Below are positions 1 through 9,199 of a stretch of 64,000 bases of DNA, one piece after another. Position 1 is the first letter of the stretch; every line of letters starts with the position of its first letter. A program made the translations under genes and the position numbers. The DNA is taken from contig SCVW01000048.1 of assembly GCA_007244375.1 (NCBI GenBank), positions 62,001 through 126,000 on the forward strand, in the 5' to 3' direction. The stretch is from Smithella sp. (GTDB lineage: Bacteria > Desulfobacterota > Syntrophia > Syntrophales > Smithellaceae). Under the pieces are notes generated by a model. It did no database searches and was not told where the DNA came from. It was given only the letters and a program-made list of their open reading frames with translations.

Positions 1-535
1 GCAGCGATTCATCAGACAAGGAAGAACAGTCAAACATAATGGTATTATGAGTGATTTGCTCCAACCTTGTTTTCCGGTTTTCGGACATCCAACCTCTCGA
101 ATACACATGCCTGTATCCCAATTTAAAGCCGCATTGTTCAAGAAAATATATAAGTTCTGCGATGACTCTTTTTCTTTTATGTTTGTCCAGCAACATCGTA
201 AAACGCTCACCGGTGGAACCACTGGTTTGTATCTTATACAGTTTTCGATCTTTATAATCCTTTGAAATGAACTGATCGTATTTTTCCTTGACAAGACTTT
301 TTTTGATCACAGGAAAATCATTGATGCTTGAATAGTTTTTGTATTTTCCATAAAAACTTGTCGTTTTAACGGCATGATCAAGAATCTTCTGCAAATCCGA
401 AGAAATATCGACTTTTCCACCGAGTTTATCTTTCATACTCAGCAGATATTTTCTTACATATCCCCCAGTCAGAGCATCGACAAACCAAAAGCCGCTACAT
501 CTGATTGTCTCATTTAAATTTGTTATTATTTTCAT
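1..535 (-). CDS. CapK/phenylacetate-CoA-ligase-like adenylating enzyme (3' part cut off by window edge)
   Basis: An open frame of 178 codons starts with ATG at 535 and runs off the left edge without a stop. The translation contains TSGSTGE at residues 104-110, the phosphate-binding motif of ANL-superfamily adenylate-forming enzymes. The preceding layout (a short N-terminal helical part, then a stretch resembling FPVIKKS) is as in CapK/PaaK-like coenzyme F390 synthetase and phenylacetate-CoA ligase relatives. Such proteins activate a carboxylic acid as an acyl-adenylate. It is the last visible gene of a minus-strand series, 22 nt after the ATP-grasp gene. Together with the chorismatase two genes upstream it could activate a hydroxybenzoate; that substrate is inference. 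The C-terminal domain is not visible. Confidence 0.75.
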   Translation of the reverse strand, partial: MKIITNLNETIRCSGFWFVDALTGGYVRKYLLSMKDKLGGKVDISSDLQKILDHAVKTTSFYGKYKNYSSINDFPVIKKSLVKEKYDQFISKDYKDRKLYKIQTSGSTGERFTMLLDKHKRKRVIAELIYFLEQCGFKLGYRHVYSRGWMSENRKTRLEQITHNTIMFDCSSLSDESL

Positions 536-557
536 TCTTTAAGCCTACCTTTCCATT

Positions 558-1754
558 CTATATAGCCAGTCCCATAGAAATAAGTTCATGCTCATTTTCT
601 AAAACATGCTGACGTGTCTCACCAAGAATCATTCCAATTAAAAGTGGATGTTCATCGATATAACCCATCTTTTCCGGATCGCAACTGCTCAAAGGCAGCA
701 AAATACCTTTAGCCATTGCCCGATATACTGAGTCAAGCATATTCTGGTAGTTTCCTTTACCTTTCAACCGGCGCAACCGAATTACAGGCTGCCGATGATA
801 TCGATGAACGCTCTCGGAGTAAAGAATTGCCGGAGTAGAGCCATTTCCTCGAAAATTTAAATCAAATACCTTGCAAGGATTCCCATCATAAACCGCCATA
901 TCAATTCCGACAATACCATAATAGCCACGTTCGTAAGCGGCACGAACTATCGACAAGCCAACTTCTACAGCCTTTATTGGACATCGAGTCCCTTCTTCAA
1001 GCCAATTACCACAGTAGGCACCATTATCATCACTTACCTGTTCGGCAAATCCCAAATAGTCAATTGTGCCATCTGCCGTCACACAATAATGAAGGCATAG
1101 ATTCTGCTGGATATTCAGATATTCTTCACAAATAACAAAGCGACAATCCGAAAAATATGAAGCAGCGTTTTTAATGTCATTATTTTTAAAACAAATGCGA
1201 ACATCAACACCACCGCCTGTAGATTCATCGGTTGCTGCTTTGATGACGACCGGTAAATTCCATTTTTTATCACCGTTGACAATCTGATCAATCAAAATAA
1301 TATCACGAGCAGGAATATTTCCTACTGGAACAAGCTTCCCAAGATTCGCCTTATTGTTTAAGAAAGACAGAATTGACGGATCGATCCAGCAGCACTCCTG
1401 TGGTATTTCAGAGAGAGGATAAACGTGTTGTGCCACCACTTTCATCCCGGCAGTTCTGAACTTTTTGAGTATCATCATAAAGTCGTCTGCATTAACATAA
1501 CTATGTATTTCGCGCGGCAGCCAAAAACCGGCATCACGCAAAAGACAAAGTGCGTCCGTTGAAGACGCCGACGCAGCACAAATAATCGGCATATCACCCA
1601 GAACTGTCATCATGCCGGCAGTCATTATATCCAGCAAAATCCTGTTTGGGGGCAGCCAATGTGAGGCATTTTGTGATGATCTGGCCACAAAAACGCAGTC
1701 AGGATCGTAGATGGAACTGAATATCTTTGAAGATTGTAAAGTGGAATTCACCAT
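558..1754 (-). CDS. ATP-grasp carboxylate-amine ligase-like protein
   Basis: 398 residues. The ATP-grasp signature is seen as VVIKAATDESTGGG (about 169-182; lysine plus Gly-rich nucleotide loop) and FDLNFRGNGST (297-307; the Asp/Asn/Arg metal-binding triad). ATP-grasp enzymes form amide, ester or thioester bonds through an acyl-phosphate. The N-terminal 130 residues form the variable pre-ATP-grasp region and give no substrate clue. The gene lies between the chorismatase (86 nt upstream) and the CapK-like ligase (22 nt downstream) on the same strand, so a role in joining an amine or amino acid to a chorismate-derived acid is plausible but inferred. No signal peptide or membrane segment is seen. 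Confidence 0.75.
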   Translation of the reverse strand: MVNSTLQSSKIFSSIYDPDCVFVARSSQNASHWLPPNRILLDIMTAGMMTVLGDMPIICAASASSTDALCLLRDAGFWLPREIHSYVNADDFMMILKKFRTAGMKVVAQHVYPLSEIPQECCWIDPSILSFLNNKANLGKLVPVGNIPARDIILIDQIVNGDKKWNLPVVIKAATDESTGGGVDVRICFKNNDIKNAASYFSDCRFVICEEYLNIQQNLCLHYCVTADGTIDYLGFAEQVSDDNGAYCGNWLEEGTRCPIKAVEVGLSIVRAAYERGYYGIVGIDMAVYDGNPCKVFDLNFRGNGSTPAILYSESVHRYHRQPVIRLRRLKGKGNYQNMLDSVYRAMAKGILLPLSSCDPEKMGYIDEHPLLIGMILGETRQHVLENEHELISMGLAI

Positions 1755-1840
1755 TTAATTTTCTCATTTCACAAATTAACAAAAAAATTTAAGGATAATA
1801 AATATTTTTTTAAAAAGGTTACGTTATTTGACCGTAAAAT

Positions 1841-2896
1841 TTAAGTAATTACTGCGGTTGCTTCAACTTCGCACAGCAAATCATTCCTGCAAACATCAAC
1901 TCCAACTTGGAATAGCGATCTGTCACGGGGGAAACCAGCCTGATCAATGATATTCAAGCACTGATTCATGTCTTTTCCTCTTTTGAGATATATCGTCGCC
2001 TGAACAATATTAGTAAAATCGCATTGTAACTGATTCAAAATTGCTAATATTATCTCCAGTGTAAACTCCATTTGACCTTTGAAGTTTTCTACGTAAACAG
2101 ATGTCCCCGTCTGATCTATAGATGCAGTTCCACTGATAAATAACAATTTAGATTGGGGAAATTCGACAATCACCGCACGGCTGAATAATTTTCCGTAAGC
2201 GGTTGGCTCATTCTGCAATGGCGACGGTATTTGTCTGATTGCAACATTATTTCCGGAAAAAGCACACAATCCGAAAGCCAATATTTCGTTGCCTGCCATA
2301 CGGTTTTGAATTCCGGTACTTGCCGGAAGGAAATGATTTGTCGCTGTGTGCCATTTTGCAAAGAACTTTTCTCTGGCATTATTTAATTCTTCATAATCCT
2401 TTAAAATATCTTTCATGAAAAGCCAAGTGCGGGCAATTGCCGATTCCATCATTTGGAAAGAATCAAGAATTTCACTTATCCGAAAAAATGCATCAATAAA
2501 ACTTTTATTGTCTTTTATCTGCCTGCCCAATATGGGAGCGCTATATAAAATGTTAATATTATCTGTTGCTATTTTGATTCCTGTCTCTCTTTTTGCAGCG
2601 ATAGTTTTCTTTTCTTTTATTTTTGCTGTAACCAAAGCATTTTGAACAGGAAAGTCATCATTACCAATGAAAATTAAAGGTTTGTTGCATCGTTGTGGAG
2701 CAATAGACATTGCTGAAAAATTATCTGCTTTGCTAATAATATGAGGTGAAACAATTATTGTCTCCTGTAAAACATATACGTTATTATCAGAAAGTAGCTC
2801 TCCCAACTGTGAAGAGCTTGTTTCATAAGTATTTACGCTACTGTTAAAAAATTCAAGACAGAAATCATCTTCCTGCAAGATTAAATCAGATTTCAT
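1841..2896 (-). CDS. Chorismatase of the FkbO/Hyg5/XanB2 family
   Basis: 351 residues, the usual family size. Family motifs appear in order: RTWLFMKDIL (156-165), PASTGI (191-196), AYGKLFSRA (233-241), LFISGTASI (252-260), ATIYLKRGKD (300-309) and DVCRNDLLCEVEA (334-346). Known members hydrolyse chorismate to a dihydroxycyclohexadiene carboxylate (FkbO) or to 3-/4-hydroxybenzoate (Hyg5, XanB2), in a fold related to YjgF/RidA. The motifs cannot tell by eye which product is made. The ATG at 2896 follows the upstream stop by 1 nt and has AAAGGAG inside the end of that gene, which suggests translational coupling. The gene probably feeds the ATP-grasp and CapK-like enzymes downstream. Confidence 0.85.
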   Translation of the reverse strand: MKSDLILQEDDFCLEFFNSSVNTYETSSSQLGELLSDNNVYVLQETIIVSPHIISKADNFSAMSIAPQRCNKPLIFIGNDDFPVQNALVTAKIKEKKTIAAKRETGIKIATDNINILYSAPILGRQIKDNKSFIDAFFRISEILDSFQMMESAIARTWLFMKDILKDYEELNNAREKFFAKWHTATNHFLPASTGIQNRMAGNEILAFGLCAFSGNNVAIRQIPSPLQNEPTAYGKLFSRAVIVEFPQSKLLFISGTASIDQTGTSVYVENFKGQMEFTLEIILAILNQLQCDFTNIVQATIYLKRGKDMNQCLNIIDQAGFPRDRSLFQVGVDVCRNDLLCEVEATAVIT

Positions 2897-2897
2897 T

Positions 2898-4169
2898 TTA
2901 CTCCTTTAGATAACTGGGAACACCAACATGTCCTGTAAAGCAAGAGTTGGAACCATAGCCGTTGACCTCTTTTGTAAAAGAAAATTTTCCTTCTTCTATT
3001 GGAGCAGCACTGACAAAACCAGTACCGGAAACAAGAATTGCCTCTCCATCTTCTGAGGCAATTATGCCGTAGCTGTCTTGGCCGCAAAGATGAGGAGAAA
3101 CTGATATATCAACTTTTTCTCCCTGTTCCAGTTTTATAATTTTATAAAGCTTCATCGTGGCAGCATCAATTAAAAACACCTTATCTGGATAACCGCTTAC
3201 GCCTATAAGAGTTTTACCGCGATGACGAAAAACAATGTGTGTGGTAATCCTATGAAAATCAGGATGAGAAAATTCCCCTTCCAGTTTCGGACCATTTTCA
3301 TCCAGTCTGATTTTCTTGATAATTCCGGGGCCGAATATGCCGACCTTAACCGCCATCAGGCCTATGTTGTGACATGAAATGTAACAGATGTTTTTTTCTT
3401 CAGGATCAAATTCCATGTGTGCCGCAGCTGGAATCGATAGTTGCCAATTTTTCTTTTTTTTCAGATTTAAAATAAGTATTTTTGATTCAATCAGTTTCTT
3501 TCCTTCTGAATACAAACCCAGTTCAGCCAAAACAAGAAAACTCCGGTCAGGACTTAACGACAACTGATGCAGTGAATCGCCGAAGTCTCCCTGCCATACT
3601 TGTTTAATGCTGTTCTTCCGAAGGGATAGTTTCCATATTGTTACAAGTATATTTTCCAGAGGATTAAGAATACGCCGAACGGTTCCTTCAACAGGCCATG
3701 AAGCAAACCACAATTCACCGGCAGATTTATCAAACCAGTTGGTCGTAGAAAGCATTTCATTTCCTATTCCTGGATCAACTAATCGACCCAAGCTAGAATT
3801 GAAATCCACGTGTAAAAAACGGTTAAACAGATTTAGCCCCACCTGAATCATACTATCTTCCAGAGGAAGGAAGCTATGAGGAGCCAAACAATATTCCCAC
3901 CACTGACTTTCTGTTTGACTGTAAGAAAATTTATCCTGATCTACCGACAATTTGTTTTTAGCTCTCACCAGATCCTGCCTGCAATTATTTTCCGCGCCTT
4001 TGAGATCAACCTTTAAAGAAACAACCGACTGTTTTGATGGCCGGAAAAAATAATGAGTTTGAGCCATTTCCCCTTTGTGTATGGAAGGGCTTATAAAATC
4101 GGGAAAGTTAAAACCATCAAAAGCAAATGGTTGTTTATTCTCCGATATTGTCAAATTGAATTGTTTCAT
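2898..4169 (-). CDS. Unrecognised protein, probable beta-propeller
   Basis: 423 residues that I cannot place in a named family. The sequence has repeated beta-rich blocks with propeller-like turns, such as LSPDRSFLVLAELG, HMEFDPEEKNICYISCHN, IVFRHRGKTLIGVSGYPDKVFLID and SEDGEAILVSGTG. No signal peptide or transmembrane helix is visible, so it is probably cytosolic. A cluster of His, Cys and Asp residues (for example SHPDFHRITTHIVFRH) could bind metal, but this is speculation. It is joined to the chorismatase with a 1-nt gap and lies 50 nt after the lipid-kinase-like gene, so it belongs to the same transcription unit. Alternatives are a selenium-binding-protein-like or YVTN-type propeller. Confidence 0.6.
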   Translation of the reverse strand: MKQFNLTISENKQPFAFDGFNFPDFISPSIHKGEMAQTHYFFRPSKQSVVSLKVDLKGAENNCRQDLVRAKNKLSVDQDKFSYSQTESQWWEYCLAPHSFLPLEDSMIQVGLNLFNRFLHVDFNSSLGRLVDPGIGNEMLSTTNWFDKSAGELWFASWPVEGTVRRILNPLENILVTIWKLSLRKNSIKQVWQGDFGDSLHQLSLSPDRSFLVLAELGLYSEGKKLIESKILILNLKKKKNWQLSIPAAAHMEFDPEEKNICYISCHNIGLMAVKVGIFGPGIIKKIRLDENGPKLEGEFSHPDFHRITTHIVFRHRGKTLIGVSGYPDKVFLIDAATMKLYKIIKLEQGEKVDISVSPHLCGQDSYGIIASEDGEAILVSGTGFVSAAPIEEGKFSFTKEVNGYGSNSCFTGHVGVPSYLKE

Positions 4170-4219
4170 ACAAAAAACACCTTTTTTATTAATTAACTGA
4201 TTATTGTTCTAAAATTCTT

Positions 4220-5089
4220 CTAGAAGATCAGTTTCAATTCTTTGGATAAAACTTTGAAAGAAAAATTAGTTCGTCTCTCTTTTTCCGAATCGCCGTTACG
4301 TTGCAGCAACTGCTTAGTCGATGAAGTGATATTAATTTCCTTTGCCTTGTAATATTTCCCTACTCTATTTCCTCCTAAAAGAGATGTGGCAAGAGCATAC
4401 AACGTACCAACCGGTCCTGTGTTAAGCACCAACAGATGGAGGTATCCGTCGTCAAATTGAGCTTGCGGTACAACTTTGAAACCGTACCCATAATAAGGAA
4501 GCTTGGTGATTACAGCAGTTAGAGAGTTGGATGCATTCACTTCTTGATTATCCATTGAAATTTGTAAATCAGCGTTAACATAACCACCAAAAAGAACTTT
4601 AAGCGTTGCCAATGCGTAAGCCGTCAGACCGCGCCAATTATTCTTTAAATATTCATCTCTCTCCAATAGAATTGTTCCTTCAATTCCAATGCTTGCGAAC
4701 AAAGCCTTAGTATTACCATCGCATAAGATGACGTCTATAAAATGTTCTTTTGCCGTTTTAATGAAGCGGGCATTTTCCTTGGGACAACGAGGCAAGTTAA
4801 AAGTATGCCTCAACACATCACCAGAACCAAAAGGCAGATAACCCAAAGGAACTTCTTTGGAAACGTTGTTCATTACCAAAGAGAATGCTCCATCTCCACC
4901 AGCAACAAGCAGTATTTTTACTTTCTGTGAAAGCTCGCAGGCACATTGGCCGAATTCTTCCGGAGATTTCGTGTCCAAACCGGCCATGGTCGCATCTTTC
5001 AGAATACCTACTATTTCATTCAAGATTTTACATTTATCATCCAGAGAACATTTACCGGAAACAGGATTAGCTACAATTCCGTATTTCAT
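4220..5089 (-). CDS. Diacylglycerol/sphingosine kinase-like protein (DAGK/LCB5 family)
   Basis: 289 residues, typical of the bacterial YegS/DgkB type. Visible motifs are VANPVSGK at the N terminus (6-13), VAGGDGAF (62-69, the nucleotide-binding GGDG motif) and LPFGSGDVLRHTF (84-96), which corresponds to the GTxNDxA motif of the family. The C-terminal half has the usual beta-rich lid with DGYLHLLVL. Family members phosphorylate diacylglycerol or other lipid alcohols at the inner membrane. As the first gene of the run towards the chorismatase and ligases, it may act on a lipid in the same pathway, or may simply be a neighbour. The gap to the next gene is 50 nt. Confidence 0.8.
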   Translation of the reverse strand: MKYGIVANPVSGKCSLDDKCKILNEIVGILKDATMAGLDTKSPEEFGQCACELSQKVKILLVAGGDGAFSLVMNNVSKEVPLGYLPFGSGDVLRHTFNLPRCPKENARFIKTAKEHFIDVILCDGNTKALFASIGIEGTILLERDEYLKNNWRGLTAYALATLKVLFGGYVNADLQISMDNQEVNASNSLTAVITKLPYYGYGFKVVPQAQFDDGYLHLLVLNTGPVGTLYALATSLLGGNRVGKYYKAKEINITSSTKQLLQRNGDSEKERRTNFSFKVLSKELKLIF

Positions 5090-5209
5090 TTTATTTCACT
5101 TCCCTATTATATTTTTGATGATAAATTGATTTTTGATTATAAAATTATAAGTAGCTTAACTTATTATTTCAAGAAAATTATTATCTTTACACCGATTGTT
5201 GTCAAAAAT

Positions 5210-6052
5210 CTATGTTCGATCTACATGAAGCTTATCAAGTCCGAATTTCTTACTAATTAACGCGTCGATAAACGAGCGGGGAAGCTTGGCAACAAACGGC
5301 ATAAGCTTAGAACCTTTTCCCAGACGAATCAGATTCGGAGTTTTTTCCTGTACAAGTTTATCAACAAGTTTCTTCGCGAAATCTTTTGCTGGAGTTGCCT
5401 TCTCCTGCGAGGAGTGAGCCCTTGCGACAATGAAATCTTGTATCGGACCATATGGGGTTTTTCGAAAACGGTTGAGTTCTTTGTCCGCGTTAATTGATAA
5501 ATTCGATTTAATTCCTCCCGGCTGTACGGTTATCACTTTAACGCCGAAGGGAGCCAGTTCCATACGTAGAGAATCGGAAAACGCAGTTAAAGCTGCTTTT
5601 GTCGAACAATAAGCTCCGGCAAATGGCGTAGGTAATACTCCCGAAACACTGCTCATATTCACTATCTTCCCTGATCTTTTCTTAATCATGTACGGCACTA
5701 CTTCCCGGATAAGTGCGGCCAGGCCTATCACATTAGTTTCAAACTGATGCCGTAATTCATCGGACTGAAGTTCAACTAACGGACCAATCAGAAGAAGTCC
5801 CGCGTTATTGACCAGAATATCAATCTGTCCGGCTTTCGCAACAACTAACTCCACGCAAGCCTTAATTGATTTTTCATCAGTCACATCCAGAGCAGCTATA
5901 TCGACATTCGATGCTTTTAGATCAGCAATAGTTTCCGGCTTCCGGGCAGTTGCAAATACCCGCCAGTCACGAACGGAAAACTCTGTTGCCAGCGCGCGAC
6001 CTATGCCGGTCGAGCAGCCACTGATAAGTACGACCGGGGCATTAGTGTTCAT
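5210..6052 (-). CDS. Short-chain dehydrogenase/reductase
   Basis: 280 residues of the classical SDR type: nucleotide-binding ISGCSTGIGRAL at the N terminus, NNAG in the middle, and the catalytic pair in YCSTKAAL (Tyr-x-x-x-Lys). The N-terminal part is close to the family of general SDRs related to retinol or fatty-acyl reductases, so NAD(P)H-dependent oxidation or reduction of an alcohol/ketone is expected; the substrate cannot be told. The ATG at 6052 has GGGAGG upstream. It is 121 nt upstream of the lipid-kinase-like gene on the same strand and 64 nt downstream of the DUF362 gene, so it may be part of either unit. Confidence 0.85.
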   Translation of the reverse strand: MNTNAPVVLISGCSTGIGRALATEFSVRDWRVFATARKPETIADLKASNVDIAALDVTDEKSIKACVELVVAKAGQIDILVNNAGLLLIGPLVELQSDELRHQFETNVIGLAALIREVVPYMIKKRSGKIVNMSSVSGVLPTPFAGAYCSTKAALTAFSDSLRMELAPFGVKVITVQPGGIKSNLSINADKELNRFRKTPYGPIQDFIVARAHSSQEKATPAKDFAKKLVDKLVQEKTPNLIRLGKGSKLMPFVAKLPRSFIDALISKKFGLDKLHVDRT

Positions 6053-6116
6053 GGCAAACCTCCCAACTCTTTTCGGTATAAATGTCTTATAATTTCAATT
6101 CATTGTCTCTTGCGTC

Positions 6117-7268
6117 TTATGTGCGCATCAACCACTGTAAAACGCCTTTTTTCAGATATATTGCAGCTTCCGGACACGTCTCCATACAGCAAAAACATCT
6201 TATACATTTCCGATAATCATATACGGGTATTGGGGCATTATCCGCTTTAGCAATAGCACCGACCGGACACACTTTCATACAATTGTAGCAGAGCGTGCAA
6301 GTTTCGGCTTTCGGTACCGGCTTTTCCACAAAAAGATTTTTTATCGTCGGTGACGTCAACGGCCATACAATACCGCCCATTACAGTATTACAGGAAGCCT
6401 TAAAATCTTTTATTCGCATTTCTTCCAGAGATTCGCCTTCAACCTCTATGTTCTCAGGCGCTTTGACTCCATATCCGCGTCGAAAACCTTCCGTAATCGT
6501 AAAGACTTTCTTTATTTTAAGACTTACCAGATTAACCGCAACATAATCCAACGCCAAGGCATCTTCTCCGATTATAACAGCACCGATCTTTTTTGGCTTC
6601 CCTGAAGGACCCGGCCCTTCACCCTCCATACCGACGACAGCATCCATGACATGAATAAATTTTTTCGGTTTTTCAAAACCATTCAGCAGTCCCCCATATA
6701 AATCCAGTAAAAATTCGGTAAATTCCATCTGGGACGGAGCTCTCATATGCATTCTTGCTTTACTCAATCCCGGCATCACACCGAATAAATTTTTAACCGC
6801 TCCGGTATAATGTGTAAAACCATGCGTCTTGAGTTTCGGCATATTGATTATAAAATCAACATCAAAGAGGGCTTTGGAAATATCTATATTTTTGTAACGA
6901 TGCGCCAAAGGAAACCGCAGCGTCTCTGTAATATTTATATCGGCCACCTCGATTTCCAGTTCTTTTACTATTTCAGCGAGACCTGCTTTCTTAATGGTTG
7001 GTTTCAAAGCGAAAATATTGGGAGATTCGATTAAAACGATATTGGTAGTATAATCACGCACGATTTGGGCAACGGCTCTGAAAATTTCAGGATGAGTGGT
7101 CACTGCCCGCTCAGAACTCACCGGCATAAGCAGATTTGGTTTCAGGCACACCCGTTTATTTTTAAGCTCTGTCAGATCAAAATTTATCTGTCTTAAACCT
7201 GCCAGAATCTTTTCTTTAAGTATTTTGTTATCGTATTGAGCACATTTTTGCAGAGAAATTAAAGTCAT
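6117..7268 (-). CDS. DUF362 protein with C-terminal 2x[4Fe-4S] ferredoxin domain
   Basis: 383 residues. The N-terminal part has the DUF362 pattern (KPNLLMP, then MPKLKTHGFTHYTGAVKN), and the C-terminal end carries two CxxCxxCxxxCP motifs (CTLCYNCMKVCP and CIRCFCCMETCP) for two [4Fe-4S] clusters. Such proteins are common in strict anaerobes and are thought to take part in electron transfer; no reaction is assigned. The start at 7268 has AGAGGAT a few bases upstream. It is the first gene of a possible minus-strand unit with the SDR. Confidence 0.85.
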   Translation of the reverse strand: MTLISLQKCAQYDNKILKEKILAGLRQINFDLTELKNKRVCLKPNLLMPVSSERAVTTHPEIFRAVAQIVRDYTTNIVLIESPNIFALKPTIKKAGLAEIVKELEIEVADINITETLRFPLAHRYKNIDISKALFDVDFIINMPKLKTHGFTHYTGAVKNLFGVMPGLSKARMHMRAPSQMEFTEFLLDLYGGLLNGFEKPKKFIHVMDAVVGMEGEGPGPSGKPKKIGAVIIGEDALALDYVAVNLVSLKIKKVFTITEGFRRGYGVKAPENIEVEGESLEEMRIKDFKASCNTVMGGIVWPLTSPTIKNLFVEKPVPKAETCTLCYNCMKVCPVGAIAKADNAPIPVYDYRKCIRCFCCMETCPEAAIYLKKGVLQWLMRT

Positions 7269-7467
7269 ACTATCCTCTAATTAAATTCACATAAATAAAA
7301 ACCGGAATTTCTGCATTATGAAACCATTATCTGCTCTTTTTTATTCCAATTTGTTAACATTAATTAAATATTAAAGTTTATCAACACTTATTTTATTGTT
7401 TTAATTCAATTACTTGGACACAATCCAAGACCGGAACAAAATATTTCCCATCAAAACTTAAATTTTA

Positions 7468-7496
7468 TTGACAAAAAGACCAGTTTTATTTATAAA
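7468..7496 (+). promoter_or_regulatory. Sigma-70 promoter of rplU-rpmA
   Basis: TTGACA at 7468-7473, a 17-bp spacer, and TATAAA at 7491-7496. This is a near-consensus vegetative promoter placed about 30 nt before the start of rplU. Confidence 0.8.
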
Positions 7497-7533
7497 CTTC
7501 AGGTTCAATTACACTTAAAGTAAGGATATGCTT

Positions 7534-7845
7534 ATGTACGCAGTAATCAAAACAGGAGCAAAACAATACAAGGTAACGGAAGGCGATGTCTTGTCAGTTG
7601 AAAAAATCACGGGTGACAAAGGAGCTGAAGTTATTTTTAACGAGGTTCTGATGGTTTCTGATGATAAGGAGATAAAAATAGGTAAGCCTTTTGTAGATGG
7701 CGCTAAAGTCGTCGGTCAAATTCTCTCCCAAAAGAAGGGGCAGAAGCTTATCGTTTACCACATGAAACGACGCAAAGGTTTTCATAAGAAGACCGGACAT
7801 CGCCAGAATTTAACAAATATGAAGATAACAAAGATTTCAATGTAA
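7534..7845 (+). CDS. rplU: 50S ribosomal protein L21
   Basis: About 103 residues. The N terminus [14 protein letters not shown] and the C-terminal block with GHRQ are the L21 signature; L21 is a 23S rRNA-binding protein of the large subunit. An in-frame ATG also exists at 7528, but AAGGA at 7522-7526 is only 1 nt from it and 7 nt from the ATG at 7534, and L21 normally begins MYAVI, so 7534 is chosen. It is followed 12 nt later by rpmA, the usual pair. Confidence 0.95.
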   Translation: MYAVIKTGAKQYKVTEGDVLSVEKITGDKGAEVIFNEVLMVSDDKEIKIGKPFVDGAKVVGQILSQKKGQKLIVYHMKRRKGFHKKTGHRQNLTNMKITKISM

Positions 7846-7857
7846 GCGGAGGAAGTC

Positions 7858-8112
7858 ATGGCACATAAGAAAGGTCAAGGAAGCTCCCGCAATGGCAGAG
7901 ACAGTAATTCTCAAAGAAGAGGCATTAAAGTGTTCAGCGGCCAGAAAATCAATGCGGGATCCATCATCGTAAGACAGGTAGGAACAAAAATTCATCCGGG
8001 CAACAATGTGGGATTGGGTAAAGATTATACTATTTTTTCCCTGATTGACGGTGTAGTTAAATTTGAAAGACTTGACAAAACGAGGAAAAAAGTAAGCGTT
8101 TACGCATCATAA
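7858..8112 (+). CDS. rpmA: 50S ribosomal protein L27
   Basis: 84 residues beginning [20 protein letters not shown], the highly conserved L27 N-terminal tail that reaches towards the peptidyl transferase centre. The start codon follows GGAGGAAGTC. The protein begins directly with the mature-type sequence and lacks the Firmicute-type N-terminal extension that needs cleavage. It is cotranscribed with rplU and followed by a strong hairpin before obgE. Confidence 0.96.
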   Translation: MAHKKGQGSSRNGRDSNSQRRGIKVFSGQKINAGSIIVRQVGTKIHPGNNVGLGKDYTIFSLIDGVVKFERLDKTRKKVSVYAS

Positions 8113-8138
8113 AAATGACAGCTGCATATTCTAATTTT

Positions 8139-8170
8139 AAAGGCGCTTACACCAAGCGCCTTTATTTTTA
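8139..8170 (+). terminator. Rho-independent terminator after rpmA
   Basis: A 10-bp perfect stem (8139-8148 with 8154-8163) has a 5-nt loop and is followed by a T-rich run. obgE starts only 15 nt further on, so this may act as an attenuator that lowers obgE-proB expression relative to the ribosomal proteins. Confidence 0.8.
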
Positions 8171-8184
8171 TCGGAACAGTATTC

Positions 8185-9180
8185 ATGAAATTTGTTGACG
8201 AAGCAAAAATTTATGTTAAGGCCGGTCATGGCGGAAGCGGTTGCGTAAGTTTCCGGCGTGAAAAATTCGTGCCGAAAGGCGGTCCCGACGGAGGAGACGG
8301 AGGCAAAGGCGGTGATGTTATTTTCCGTGCAACGGAAAGTCATCACACCCTCCTGGATTTAAAATACAAACAACATCAAATTGCTAAAAACGGCGGCCAT
8401 GGTTCAGGCAACCATCGTACCGGCAGAAGTGCCGGAGACCTGGAAGTTTTAGTTCCGGTGGGAACAATCATAAAAAACTTCGAAACAGAGGAAGTACTTG
8501 CCGATTTATCAGAGCCGGAACAAACGTTTATTGCCGCACGCGGTGGTATCGGCGGTAAAGGCAATGCTCATTTCACAACTTCGACTCATCAAACGCCCCG
8601 ATTTGCACAGGAAGGCATGGAGGGTGAAGAATTCACTCTTAAACTGGAGTTGAAATTGCTCGCGGATGCAGGAATCATAGGTTTTCCCAATGCTGGCAAG
8701 TCAACTTTTATTTCACGAGTATCGGCAGCAAAACCCAAAATAGCCGATTATCCTTTCACTACGCTTACACCGCACCTCGGAGTCGTAAGATATTCAGACA
8801 GTAAAAATTTTGTCATCGCCGATATTCCCGGCCTCATCTCCGGCGCACATGATGGTTCAGGCATGGGCATTAAGTTTTTAAAACATATAGAAAGAACTTC
8901 TGTTTTGCTTCACATTATTGATATTTCAACTGAGCCCGATACCAACGCCTGGTCTAACTTTACAGCCATCAACAAAGAGCTGGAGTATTATAACCCTGAC
9001 CTGCTGAAAAAACCGCAAATTGTAGCTCTCAATAAAATCGACTTACCTTTCGTGAAAGAAAACGTCAAAAAAGAAGTTGCTCTATTCAAAAAAAAGGGCA
9101 TAATATTGCATCCCTTTTCTGCTGTTACCGGAGAAGGTATGAAAGAAATCATAAACAAGATAATTAAAAAACTAGCTTAA
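8185..9180 (+). CDS. obgE: Obg-family GTPase
   Basis: 331 residues. The N-terminal Obg fold is glycine-rich (GGSGCVSFRREKFVPKGGPDGGDGG). The G domain has Walker A GFPNAGKST, the DIPGLI switch region and NKID. Obg binds the 50S subunit and links ribosome maturation with stress signalling. The protein ends after the G domain and lacks the C-terminal OCT extension found in some relatives. It occupies its standard place after rplU-rpmA and 20 nt before proB. Confidence 0.95.
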   Translation: MKFVDEAKIYVKAGHGGSGCVSFRREKFVPKGGPDGGDGGKGGDVIFRATESHHTLLDLKYKQHQIAKNGGHGSGNHRTGRSAGDLEVLVPVGTIIKNFETEEVLADLSEPEQTFIAARGGIGGKGNAHFTTSTHQTPRFAQEGMEGEEFTLKLELKLLADAGIIGFPNAGKSTFISRVSAAKPKIADYPFTTLTPHLGVVRYSDSKNFVIADIPGLISGAHDGSGMGIKFLKHIERTSVLLHIIDISTEPDTNAWSNFTAINKELEYYNPDLLKKPQIVALNKIDLPFVKENVKKEVALFKKKGIILHPFSAVTGEGMKEIINKIIKKLA

Positions 9181-9199
9181 ACCGGATGTAAACAACGTT

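Noticed and set aside
47-265. Plus-strand frames at the left edge
   Set aside because: They lie opposite the CapK-like frame, which has a clear adenylation motif; they have no recognisable motif.
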